A stretch of 7,477 nucleotides of DNA from Alphaproteobacteria bacterium. Lineage in GTDB: Bacteria > Pseudomonadota > Alphaproteobacteria > Micavibrionales > CSBR16-224. Shown here piece after piece: positions 1-5,648 of the stretch. The number at the start of each line of letters is the position of its first letter. The first letter of the stretch is position 1. The position numbers and the translations under genes were made by a program. The notes below the pieces were generated by a model, which did no database searches, was not told the origin of the DNA, and worked only from the letters and a program-made list of their open reading frames with translations. The stretch covers positions 1 through 7,477 of the forward strand of contig SKHU01000101.1 of the NCBI GenBank assembly GCA_007116755.1. Direction: 5' to 3'.

Positions 1-55
1 CAACTTCTTCTTCAGTTTCAACAACTTCTTCTGATTCAACAACTTCTTCAACTGG
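1..55. repeat. Imperfect low-complexity repeat coding for Glu/Val linker
   Basis: The + strand carries CAACTTCTTC-type units near positions 1, 20 and 38, with a slightly variable period of about 18-19 bases. In the minus frame they encode EEVVESEEVVETEEE. This is a protein-level acidic spacer behind a lipobox, not a CRISPR or mobile repeat. Confidence 0.45.
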
Positions 56-145
56 ATCAACTTCAGTTATAACTTCGTTATTAGCGTTTGAACCACAACC
101 TACAAGTACCATTGATACCATAAGTACCATGGCTAACATCATCAT
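1..145 (-). CDS. N-terminal fragment of a lipoprotein, AT-rich, Firmicutes-like
   Basis: Read on the minus strand from the first of three consecutive ATG codons at 145, this frame stays open for 48 codons to the window edge. It starts with a hydrophobic stretch rich in Met, Val and Leu and ends in LVGC, a lipobox with the lipidated Cys at residue 17, followed by GSNANN. After that comes a very acidic Glu/Val linker (about residues 32-48) with an imperfect repeat of the type EEVVESEEVVETEEE. This is the typical front of a lipid-anchored extracytoplasmic protein such as a solute-binding protein of low-GC Gram-positives. The function cannot be told because the mature domain lies outside the window. 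The usual Met-Lys-Lys start is missing: Lys-Lys-Leu codons precede the ATGs, but the codons before them are GAG and TAA. That suggests the true start was lost at a junction near 150. G+C is about 35%, unlike the heme genes. Confidence 0.5.
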   Translation of the reverse strand, partial: MMMLAMVLMVSMVLVGCGSNANNEVITEVDPVEEVVESEEVVETEEEV

Positions 146-353
146 TAATTTTTTCTCTTATTCTATGACCACACTCTGTCCAAAAAGTATGGATATCCTG
201 TTTCTGTTCCGGAGATAATTCCTCTTTAGCCAGAAGTGTTTGAACTTCTGAACACGAGTGTTGATGAAGTAATCTCTTAACGTAGTTTTCAGGCTTATTG
301 CCATTTGGATCATTCCCAATTTTAAAAACTATTGTCGTAGCTGTCGCTTTCAA
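81..353 (-). CDS. Small hypothetical protein, TTG start, probably truncated or fused at its C-terminus
   Basis: This 90-codon ORF starts with TTG and has a perfect AGGAGG 7 nt upstream, so initiation here is credible. I do not recognise the protein. Residues 1-68 (MKATATTIVF through TFWTECGHRIREK) are soluble and charged, with a hydrophilic helical segment LSPEQKQDIHTFWTE and no signal peptide or membrane segment. From about residue 69 the frame runs through DNA that encodes a lipoprotein signal peptide in another frame. The last 22 residues are therefore probably not the native end. It lies 45 nt downstream of hicB in the same direction and could be a third gene of that unit. Its G+C (about 37% over 151-360) and AGA, ATA and TTA codons differ from hicAB and the heme genes, which suggests acquired DNA. 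Confidence 0.45.
   Translation of the reverse strand: MKATATTIVFKIGNDPNGNKPENYVKRLLHQHSCSEVQTLLAKEELSPEQKQDIHTFWTECGHRIREKINDDVSHGTYGINGTCRLWFKR
149..157. other. Probable junction between unrelated sequences
   Basis: Two good reading frames on the minus strand collide here. To the right is a small ORF with its own strong ribosome binding site. To the left is a lipoprotein signal peptide in another frame whose Met-Lys-Lys start is cut. The A-rich stretch (T-rich on +) could have provided microhomology for a misassembly or a real recombination. The exact breakpoint is an inference. Confidence 0.4.
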
Positions 354-360
354 AAATCGC

Positions 361-366
361 CCTCCT
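361..366 (-). promoter_or_regulatory. Consensus Shine-Dalgarno fixing a TTG start
   Basis: AGGAGG on the minus strand sits 7 nt before the TTG at 353-351. It is the main reason to call the small ORF a real gene despite its rare start codon. Confidence 0.6.
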
Positions 367-377
367 GTCCAATGAGA

Positions 378-392
378 TTCGAATAAATCGAA
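378..392. repeat. Short inverted repeat between hicB and the small ORF
   Basis: TTCGA, a 5-nt loop ATAAA and TCGAA form a perfect 5-bp stem. The T-run on the minus strand lies before the stem rather than after it, so this is not a convincing intrinsic terminator for hicAB. Readthrough into the small ORF is possible. Confidence 0.3.
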
Positions 393-398
393 AAAACC

Positions 399-803
399 TC
401 ACGCCGCCGCCCCTTCAATCTGCTTCTTCGCCGCCGCGACCAGAAAGCCGGAACGGGTATAGCCGTGTTTTTCCGCGAATTTGTCGATCAGTTCCAAGTC
501 GCGGGAATCGGCCGTCACGTTAAAGCGCACGGTTTTCACGGGCTGGCGGTATTCGACCAGAAAGGCCGTACCGCCCGCAAAATCGGGCTGCGCCGCCACC
601 GCGTCAAGGCTTGAGGGTTTCGGCACGGTTTCGCCGTCTTCCAGCAAACCTTCGATATGCAGCGCCAGCGCCTCACCCGCCATATCCTTGGCCTCATCCA
701 GTGTTTTTCCCGCTGTCACACAGCCCGGAAAATCGGGAAAGCTGACACCGTAATCGCTGTTTTTGTCCTTATGCAAGACCGCAATATAATTTCGTCCCGC
801 CAT
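399..803 (-). CDS. hicB: HicB-type antitoxin with ribbon-helix-helix C-terminus
   Basis: This is a 134-residue antitoxin that should bind and neutralise the HicA RNase encoded just upstream. Residues 5-65 are the HicB partial RNase-H-like fold, with the family's signature stretch YGVSFPDFPGCVTAG (18-32) followed by the helix TLDEAKDMAGEALALHIEGLLEDG and PKPS. Residues 90-130 (TVRFNVTADSRDLELIDKFAEKHGYTRSGFLVAAAKKQ) look like a ribbon-helix-helix DNA-binding domain, as in one class of HicB proteins. Such a domain would autorepress the operon through the repeats upstream of hicA. The start is an ATG preceded by AAGGAGG 6 nt away, and the stop of hicA is 11 nt upstream, so translation is probably coupled. 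The length is usual for the family. Confidence 0.93.
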   Translation of the reverse strand: MAGRNYIAVLHKDKNSDYGVSFPDFPGCVTAGKTLDEAKDMAGEALALHIEGLLEDGETVPKPSSLDAVAAQPDFAGGTAFLVEYRQPVKTVRFNVTADSRDLELIDKFAEKHGYTRSGFLVAAAKKQIEGAAA

Positions 804-814
804 ATCATTCCTCC

Positions 815-1000
815 TTAAAATACCAAATCCGCCTGCCGCGCAATGCTTTTCAGTGTGCCTTTCGGCAAATCACGTTTGGGGTGCGGTACAGTCACCCGCC
901 CCTTTTTGACGGGATGTTTCAACTGCACATGCGATCCCTTTTGCGCGACAACCTCCCAGCCATCGGCTTTCAGGCGTTTTAACACCTCGCGGCTATTCAT
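815..1000 (-). CDS. hicA: HicA toxin, mRNA interferase
   Basis: This small double-stranded-RNA-binding-fold RNase cleaves mRNA and is held inactive by HicB. The sequence has the family layout: an N-terminal helix SREVLKRLKADGW, then KGSHVQLKHP with the presumed catalytic His, then VTVPHPKRDLPKGTLKSIARQADL. The length of about 61 residues is normal. Two ATGs compete. The one at 1006 gives an extra Met-Ala and overlaps the expected transcription start. The one at 1000 has AAGGA 6 nt upstream, so I prefer it for Shine-Dalgarno-driven initiation. A transcript starting from the strong promoter would begin at about 1005 and lose that Shine-Dalgarno, so a leaderless start at 1006 remains possible. 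The toxin-first order with the antitoxin downstream is the standard hicAB arrangement. Confidence 0.93.
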   Translation of the reverse strand: MNSREVLKRLKADGWEVVAQKGSHVQLKHPVKKGRVTVPHPKRDLPKGTLKSIARQADLVF

Positions 1001-1011
1001 AGCCATTCCTT

Positions 1012-1041
1012 ATTATACACATAACTACACATTAAAGTCAA
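1012..1041 (-). promoter_or_regulatory. Strong sigma70-type promoter of hicAB
   Basis: On the minus strand TTGACT (1041-1036) and TATAAT (1017-1012) are separated by 18 bp. The -10 box matches the consensus completely and the -35 matches at five of six bases. The predicted transcription start is about 1005, at the first hicA ATG. A second -10-like TATAAA (1051-1046) with only a weak -35 lies one repeat upstream and would give a leader containing the Shine-Dalgarno. Confidence 0.7.
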
Positions 1042-1066
1042 GGAATTTATACACATTACTACACAT
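1013..1066 (-). promoter_or_regulatory. Two 20-bp operator-like repeats covering the hicAB promoter
   Basis: TTATACACATNACTACACAT occurs at 1013-1032 and 1047-1066 on the + strand, differing only at the central N (A or T). Each copy holds two TACACAT heptamers whose starts are exactly 10 bp apart (1016/1026 and 1050/1060), so both lie on the same helix face. The two copies are offset by 34 bp. The proximal copy overlaps the -10 box and spacer. Known HicB proteins repress their own promoters, so I infer binding sites for the ribbon-helix-helix domain of this HicB. That inference has not been tested. Confidence 0.65.
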
Positions 1067-1095
1067 CAAAATAAAGCGTCGGCGAAAAAGACGAC

Positions 1096-1953
1096 CTACC
1101 CGTCCTGCCTGTTCGGATCAGCCTCATAGGTTCCCATCGTGCGGATGCTGCTGGCAAAAAAGGCCATTTCCTCAAGCGCGTATTGGAAGCGTTGTTCTTT
1201 GGGATGCGCCTCGACCTCGCAATAAAATTGCGTGGCAACAAACTGCCCCTTCATCATATAGCTTTCCAGCTTGGTCATATTGATCCCCGCCGTGGCAAAA
1301 CCGCCGAGCGATTTATACAGCGCAGCAGGCCAGTTGCGCACCTCGAAAATCAGCGAGGTAATGTAACGCCCGCCCTCGACGAATTCGGTGACTTTGGCGG
1401 TTTTTGACAGCAGAATAAAGCGCGTCGTGTTATAGGGCTCGTCCTCTATATTTTCGGCCAGCACCTCAAGCCCGTAAATCTCCGCCGCCAGCGCCGAGGC
1501 AATCGCCGCCGAGGTTTTGTCACCGTCATCTGCGACTTTCTGCGCGGAACGGGCGGTATCGCCATAAACGATTTCCTCCGCCTCCAGCGGCTTGGTGAAT
1601 TTGCGGCATTGCGGCAGCGCATGCACATGGCTGAAAATCCGTTGGATGTCGTCAAGCTGCGCGCCCTTTACCCCCAGCAGACAATGATGGATCGGCATGA
1701 AATATTCCTGCTGGATATAAAAATCGCGGTTGGGCAGCAGATGGTGAATATCGGCAACTCGTCCGGCAATGGCGTTGTCGATCGGGATCATTGCATAATC
1801 GGCGCGGCCTTCTTCCAGCGCATCGAAGGCATCGGAAAAACTGTTGCAGGGCAGTGTGTCCATTTCGGGGCAAACAGCACGGCAGGCCATATCCGAATAT
1901 GCGCCCGCGCAGCCCTGATAGGATACGGTTTTCTTCTGTTGTTCCGCCGTCAT
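1096..1953 (-). CDS. pheA: Prephenate dehydratase (monofunctional, ACT-regulated)
   Basis: The enzyme converts prephenate to phenylpyruvate with loss of water and CO2, the step before phenylalanine, in the cytoplasm. The catalytic domain spans about residues 8-185. It begins with the substrate-binding YQGCAGAYSD (12-21) and continues through the MIPIDNAIAGRVADIHHLLP region (55-74) to the active-site motif NTTRF (175-179). Residues 198-275 form an ACT domain for feedback control, with LESYMMKGQFVATQFYCEVE in place of the classic ESRP motif, as usual in alphaproteobacterial members. There is no chorismate mutase domain. At 285 residues the length is normal. The usual ENS-type triplet is DNA here (residues 59-61), a conservative and a less conservative change. 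The start has GGAG about 11 nt upstream. The gene is transcribed away from hemC. Confidence 0.95.
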   Translation of the reverse strand: MTAEQQKKTVSYQGCAGAYSDMACRAVCPEMDTLPCNSFSDAFDALEEGRADYAMIPIDNAIAGRVADIHHLLPNRDFYIQQEYFMPIHHCLLGVKGAQLDDIQRIFSHVHALPQCRKFTKPLEAEEIVYGDTARSAQKVADDGDKTSAAIASALAAEIYGLEVLAENIEDEPYNTTRFILLSKTAKVTEFVEGGRYITSLIFEVRNWPAALYKSLGGFATAGINMTKLESYMMKGQFVATQFYCEVEAHPKEQRFQYALEEMAFFASSIRTMGTYEADPNRQDG

Positions 1954-1979
1954 GCTGAATAATACTCCGCTTTTTTTTA

Positions 1980-2009
1980 TTGTTGTTGCCGTCGCAAATC
2001 CTGTATCCT
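1980..2009 (+). promoter_or_regulatory. Candidate hemC promoter
   Basis: In the 110-bp divergent gap between pheA and hemC, TTGTTG (1980-1985) and TATCCT (2004-2009) are separated by 18 bp and would give a leader of roughly 48 nt. The boxes match only partly. A competing pair is TTGTCC (2009-2014) and TACAGT (2033-2038). I saw no clear promoter for pheA on the other strand. Confidence 0.3.
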
Positions 2010-2063
2010 TGTCCTGATATGCGCGGCAGATTTACAGTGTAGAGCAAAAACCGGGGGAATTCC

Positions 2064-3026
2064 ATGCGAGAAAAACCTTTCATCACACTCGGTACGCGCG
2101 GCAGTCCGCTGGCCGTCGCCCAGACGGAGATTCTTGCCGCGGCGCTGAAAGAGGCGCATCCCGAACTGGCCGAAGACGGCGCAATTGCGATCAAGACCAT
2201 CACCACATCCGGCGATAAAATACAGGACCGCGCCCTGTTGGAAGCGGGCGGCAAAGGGCTATTCATCAAGGAAATTGAGGAGGCGCTGTTCGCCGGTGAA
2301 ATCGATATGGCCGTGCATTCGATGAAGGATGTCCCTGCCGAATTGCCGCCGGAGGGAGAACTTTCCTGCATCTTGCCGCGCGAAGACCCGCGCGATGCGT
2401 TTATCTCCGTCAAATATGCCTCGCTGAAAGACCTGCCTGACGGCGCGACGCTCGGCACGGCGGGGATTCGCCGCAAGGCTTTCGCGCTGGCGCAGCGCCC
2501 CGATTTGAAAATCGTGCTGTTTCGCGGCAATGTCGGCACGCGGCTGGAAAAACTGCAAAACGGCGAAGCCGATGCAACCTTTCTGGCCGTGGCGGGGCTG
2601 AAACGTCTGGGGCTGGAGGAAAAAATCACCGCCGCGCTGGAACCGTCGGAAATACTGCCCGCCGCAGGTCAGGGCGCAATCGGTGTTGAAATCCGCACAG
2701 GAGATGACAGATGCAAAAACTACCTTGCCCCCCTGCATTGCAAGAAAACCGCGCTGTGCATCGCTGCCGAGCGCGGCGTTGTCGCCGTGCTGGATGCCTC
2801 CTGCCGCACGCCGATCGGCGCATTTGCCACACGTGACAGCAACGGCGCAACATTGACACTGCGCGCGGCCGTGGCGACGGAAGACGGCACGGAATTCTGG
2901 CAGGGCAGCAAAACCCTGCCCGCCTCGACAGAAGCGGAGGCGGAAAAATTCGGCCGTATTCTGGGGCAGGAGCTGCGCGGAAAAATTCCCGAGGATGTTT
3001 TCAAAAAAATCACGGGGCGCGCATGA
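2064..3026 (+). CDS. hemC: Hydroxymethylbilane synthase (porphobilinogen deaminase)
   Basis: This cytoplasmic enzyme joins four porphobilinogen units into hydroxymethylbilane, the substrate of HemD encoded next to it. The family landmarks are in order: GTRGSPLA (10-17), VHSMKDVP with the catalytic Asp at residue 89 (Asp84 in the E. coli enzyme), GTAGIRRKA, LFRGNVGTRLEKL, PAAGQGAIGVE, and DASCRTPIGAFA. In the last of these, Cys247 should carry the dipyrromethane cofactor. The common form of that motif is DGSC; Ala replaces Gly here. At 320 residues it is full length. The ATG has GGGGGA 5 nt upstream. Its stop overlaps the hemD start as ATGA (3023-3026), so the two are translationally coupled. 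Confidence 0.97.
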   Translation: MREKPFITLGTRGSPLAVAQTEILAAALKEAHPELAEDGAIAIKTITTSGDKIQDRALLEAGGKGLFIKEIEEALFAGEIDMAVHSMKDVPAELPPEGELSCILPREDPRDAFISVKYASLKDLPDGATLGTAGIRRKAFALAQRPDLKIVLFRGNVGTRLEKLQNGEADATFLAVAGLKRLGLEEKITAALEPSEILPAAGQGAIGVEIRTGDDRCKNYLAPLHCKKTALCIAAERGVVAVLDASCRTPIGAFATRDSNGATLTLRAAVATEDGTEFWQGSKTLPASTEAEAEKFGRILGQELRGKIPEDVFKKITGRA

Positions 3027-3748
3027 CGGCGCAAGAGCCGCAAAAACCGCTTGTCCTTGTCACACGGCCGCAGCCGCAAAATTCCGAAACCTGTGCCGAT
3101 CTGCAGCAGCGCGGATTTTCGGTTTTTGCCGAACCGCTGTTGCAAATCCGCGCCGCGCCGCATGAGCCGCTGGAAGAATCCGATACGGAAGCGCTGGTTT
3201 TCACCTCGCGCAATGCCGTGGAAAAACTGCGCATCGGCACAGAGGCGGCGCTGCGCCTGCCGGTTTACGCCGTCGGAAAAAGAACGGCGGATGCGCTGAA
3301 AAACCGCGGTTTCTCAGATATACGCAAAACAGCAGAGACGGCAGCGGTGCTGCAAAAACATCTTGATACCCTGAAAACCATTGAAAAAATTCGTTTTCTG
3401 TATATCAGCGGGCGCGACCGCGCGCATGTTTTTTCTGCCGGCGGAAAAATTCTGCCCGTGCGCGAAGTTTACAAGGCCGTACGTACGGGAAACTTTACTG
3501 AAAATTTACGCCTTGCCCTGCATAATGGAAGGATTGGAGCCATATTGTTTTATTCCGCACGTACGGCGGAAAATTTTATACGCCTTGCAAAAGACTGTGA
3601 TTTACTCGGAAAATGTGCTTCAATAACAATAATATGCATCAGTACACGTACGGCAGATGTCGCCGGACACGTACGGTGGAGAAAAACGGCGGTGGCGGAA
3701 AAACCCGATCACCGCCATATGATGAAAGCGCTTGAAGAGGCGTTTTAG
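3023..3748 (+). CDS. hemD: Uroporphyrinogen-III synthase
   Basis: HemD closes the linear hydroxymethylbilane made by HemC while inverting ring D, giving uroporphyrinogen III. The family is poorly conserved, but the expected pieces are present: LVTRPQPQ (12-19) at the start, VFTSRNAVEKL (59-69), VYAVGKRTADALKNRGF (81-97), FLYISGRDRA (125-134), ILFYSARTAENFIRL (174-188), CISTRTADVAGHVRW (205-219) and a C-terminal DHRHMMKALEEAF. Two alternating lobes are implied. The length of 241 residues is normal. About 180 bases of the second lobe (3481-3660) have only about 41% G+C and frequent ATA, TTA and AGG codons, unlike hemC, while the protein motifs stay intact. The start overlaps hemC by four bases. 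Confidence 0.93.
   Translation: MTAQEPQKPLVLVTRPQPQNSETCADLQQRGFSVFAEPLLQIRAAPHEPLEESDTEALVFTSRNAVEKLRIGTEAALRLPVYAVGKRTADALKNRGFSDIRKTAETAAVLQKHLDTLKTIEKIRFLYISGRDRAHVFSAGGKILPVREVYKAVRTGNFTENLRLALHNGRIGAILFYSARTAENFIRLAKDCDLLGKCASITIICISTRTADVAGHVRWRKTAVAEKPDHRHMMKALEEAF
3481..3676 (+). repeat. Four copies of ACGTACGG inside hemD
   Basis: The octamer ACGTACGG, with a palindromic ACGTAC core, occurs at 3481-3488, 3559-3566, 3646-3653 and 3669-3676. Three copies are read as Arg-Thr (CGT ACG) and one as Val-Arg in another phase. A shared amino acid motif therefore does not fully explain them. The related CGTACG also appears at 3769, just after hemD. Confidence 0.4.
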
Positions 3749-3839
3749 ACTTTGCGAATAAAAAAGCCGTACGCATACGCTTGCGGCAAGAAAAATAAAG
3801 GACGGCACATTAAAAGACGGCACATAAGGATAATCCCGC
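3749..3839 (+). other. Gap between hemD and the mitofilin-like gene, with a 15-bp tandem duplication
   Basis: The 91-bp gap holds two things. First is an imperfect hairpin (about 3766-3787), preceded by A residues and followed on the + strand by an A-rich stretch, so it is not a forward terminator. Second is a 15-bp tandem duplication (3798-3812 and 3813-3827, 13 of 15 identical) with GACGGCACAT in both units. AAGGA at 3826-3830 then serves the next start, 9 nt downstream. No strong promoter was seen, which fits continued transcription from hemC-hemD. Confidence 0.45.
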
Positions 3840-5564
3840 ATGACCGACACGGAAAACAACACACTCCCCGCTGCAGAAATTATCGAGGCGCTGGGCGGTA
3901 TCCGCCCGCTGGCCAAACGCATGGGGCTGACCCCCAGCACCGTACAGGGCTGGAAACAGCGCGACAGCATTCCCTCCGCGCGCATGCGCGAATTGATGGC
4001 GCTGGCGAAGGAGGACGGGGTTTCCCTTTACGCCGGAGAACGGGAAAGCGCCACCGTGCATTACAAGGAAGACCGGCGGGAAAGACAGGATGACCGCCGC
4101 AGCCCCGCTTCCGGACACAGCAATGAAAAAGCCCGCCGCTTCGCAGACGGTATACCGATCAAAATTCCCAACGACCGGCGCAACTTTAGCGACCGCCGCC
4201 ACGGCTGGGACAGACGCAAGCGAATCGATCCGAATTACGCCGGTCCCGAACGCCGTACGGGTGCCGACCGCCGTACCGGACTCGACCGCCGCCGCCGCCA
4301 GGTCATCTGGCAGACGAAATGGAACTTTGTCGAACGCATGATTATGTCGATGGCGGTTTTGTACATGATTATTGTTTCCGCATCGCTTGTTGTGATGAAA
4401 CCGGAATACGACAAGGCGCGTGAACGCTCTGCGCAGGTTGCCGCGATGGAGAAACGCCTGAATGATATGGGGATTCAACTCACCGATCTGCAGCGCAAGG
4501 AAGCGATAGAATCGCGGCACTATGCCGGTGCGCTGAACCGCAAGATCGAAGAGCTGGAAAACCGCACTGATCAGATCGCCCGCACCGTACGCAATGTCGG
4601 CAAGCTGGGTGAAATGGCCGTCGGCAGCCGTCTGGAAAAACTGGAAAGCCGCTATAACAGCCTCGATCGGTTAATGACCCGCGTCGATAATATGACGGAA
4701 GCGGGCGAGAAAGCGCAGCTGGAACAATCCGTCAGCGAATTGCAGGGCATTATCCGCAGCCTGCGCGGTGATGTCGACCAGCTGGACAGCGCCGTCTCCG
4801 AAGCACGGCAGCGCGATCAGGAACTGGCGCGGCTGTTGCAGGATGTCAGCCGTCAAGATCTGACCGCCGCAGCGATGCTGCTGGCACTCGGACAGTTTCG
4901 CGAAAGCGTCGGTAGCGGCCGGCCTTTCGATGACGATCTGCAGATCATCCGTGATCTTGTCGGCAACAATCCGGAATTGCAGGCCGCTTTGGATCAGCTT
5001 GTGCCTTATGCCGAAGACGGTGTTTTGAGCCATGATGCGCTCAAACGCGAATTCGGCGGGTTGACGAATGAAATTCTCAATGCCGCACTGGCGGGGGAGG
5101 AGCTGTCTTTCGGCGACCGCGCCGCGCACAGGCTGGGCAGTCTTGTCACCGTCACCAAAGACGGCGAACGCATTCTGACACCGAATCACCCTGTCACCAA
5201 TATCGTCAACCGTGCGCATCAGCAGATCGAGGCCGGTGATTTGCGCGGCGCAGTGCAGACGCTGCAGCAGCTGGAAGGGCCGGCGGCACGCTCCGCTGAA
5301 AAATGGGCGCATCAGGCACGTGCCGCGATTATCGCCGGCGACACCAATGCCCTCTTGTCCAACAGTATGCTCAACGCCTTGATTCCGCGCAGCCTGACAA
5401 CGGGCGGCGGCGGCACGCAGCTTTCTCCCGGAAATCTGGAAAGATTCCTGCAACGCAACTTCCTTGATCCGATGGGCGTACCGCGTGGCGGGCGTGATCT
5501 GAATCTGCAATGGGATCCGACCCGCAATACAGGCGACCGGCATCCTGCGATCAGCTATGATTAA
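3840..5564 (+). CDS. Mitofilin-like inner-membrane protein with N-terminal helix-turn-helix
   Basis: This 574-residue protein belongs by layout and position to the alphaproteobacterial mitofilin/Mic60-like proteins (COG4223 type) found next to hemC, hemD and hemY. Residues 13-53 (IIEALGGIRPLAKRMGLTPSTVQGWKQRDSIPSARMRELM) resemble a short Cro-like helix-turn-helix. Residues 78-153 form an Arg/Asp-rich linker with seven DRR triplets and one ERR, the last three roughly six residues apart. One transmembrane helix spans about 167-185 (MIMSMAVLYMIIVSASLVV). The Arg-rich side before it should be cytoplasmic. A long coiled coil follows (about 190-335), then a helical C-terminal mitofilin-type domain (about 340-560). 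Mic60 relatives shape membranes at crista-like folds in other systems. A role for the HTH here is unknown. Confidence 0.8.
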   Translation: MTDTENNTLPAAEIIEALGGIRPLAKRMGLTPSTVQGWKQRDSIPSARMRELMALAKEDGVSLYAGERESATVHYKEDRRERQDDRRSPASGHSNEKARRFADGIPIKIPNDRRNFSDRRHGWDRRKRIDPNYAGPERRTGADRRTGLDRRRRQVIWQTKWNFVERMIMSMAVLYMIIVSASLVVMKPEYDKARERSAQVAAMEKRLNDMGIQLTDLQRKEAIESRHYAGALNRKIEELENRTDQIARTVRNVGKLGEMAVGSRLEKLESRYNSLDRLMTRVDNMTEAGEKAQLEQSVSELQGIIRSLRGDVDQLDSAVSEARQRDQELARLLQDVSRQDLTAAAMLLALGQFRESVGSGRPFDDDLQIIRDLVGNNPELQAALDQLVPYAEDGVLSHDALKREFGGLTNEILNAALAGEELSFGDRAAHRLGSLVTVTKDGERILTPNHPVTNIVNRAHQQIEAGDLRGAVQTLQQLEGPAARSAEKWAHQARAAIIAGDTNALLSNSMLNALIPRSLTTGGGGTQLSPGNLERFLQRNFLDPMGVPRGGRDLNLQWDPTRNTGDRHPAISYD

Positions 5565-5603
5565 ACCATGATTGGGTTTGATTAAACCGCCAAAAAGGTT
5601 TAA
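5559..5603 (+). repeat. Alternating AAACC/GGTTT half-sites before hemY
   Basis: Four 5-bp half-sites alternate in orientation: AAACC at 5563, GGTTT at 5575, AAACC at 5584 and GGTTT at 5597. Two form a perfect 7-bp inverted repeat, TTAAACC (5582-5588) and GGTTTAA (5597-5603), with an 8-nt loop. GATTAAACC is also directly repeated 21 bp apart (5559 and 5580). The hairpins 1:2 plus 3:4 exclude hairpin 2:3. No U-run follows on the + strand, so this is not a standard terminator. Confidence 0.45.
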
Positions 5604-5648
5604 AAAAGGCAGTATATTTATTTTAATCGAAATTGACGGTCGATATTC

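Noticed and set aside
378..392. Terminator for hicAB
   Set aside because: The stem is only 5 bp, and on the minus strand the T-run precedes rather than follows it.
1013..1066. CRISPR-like repeats upstream of hicA
   Set aside because: There are only two 20-bp copies with a 14-bp spacer, no cas genes, and they lie over a promoter. An operator explains them better.
843..1283. Plus-strand ORF spanning hicA and the end of pheA
   Set aside because: It crosses two well-supported minus-strand genes and their promoter and has no family features.
1652..2629. Long minus-strand ORF of 325 codons across the start of hemC and part of pheA
   Set aside because: It is antisense to the hemC coding sequence, Ser/Arg/Pro-rich with no recognisable motif. 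It is a shadow of a GC-rich gene.
3766..3787. Possible rho-independent terminator after hemD
   Set aside because: The stem is imperfect and the T-run follows it only on the minus strand, where no gene ends. It does not support termination of hemCD.
3810..4520. Minus-strand ORF of 236 codons opposite the mitofilin-like gene
   Set aside because: It is a low-complexity shadow frame with His/Ala/Val-rich composition. The plus-strand protein has clear domains.
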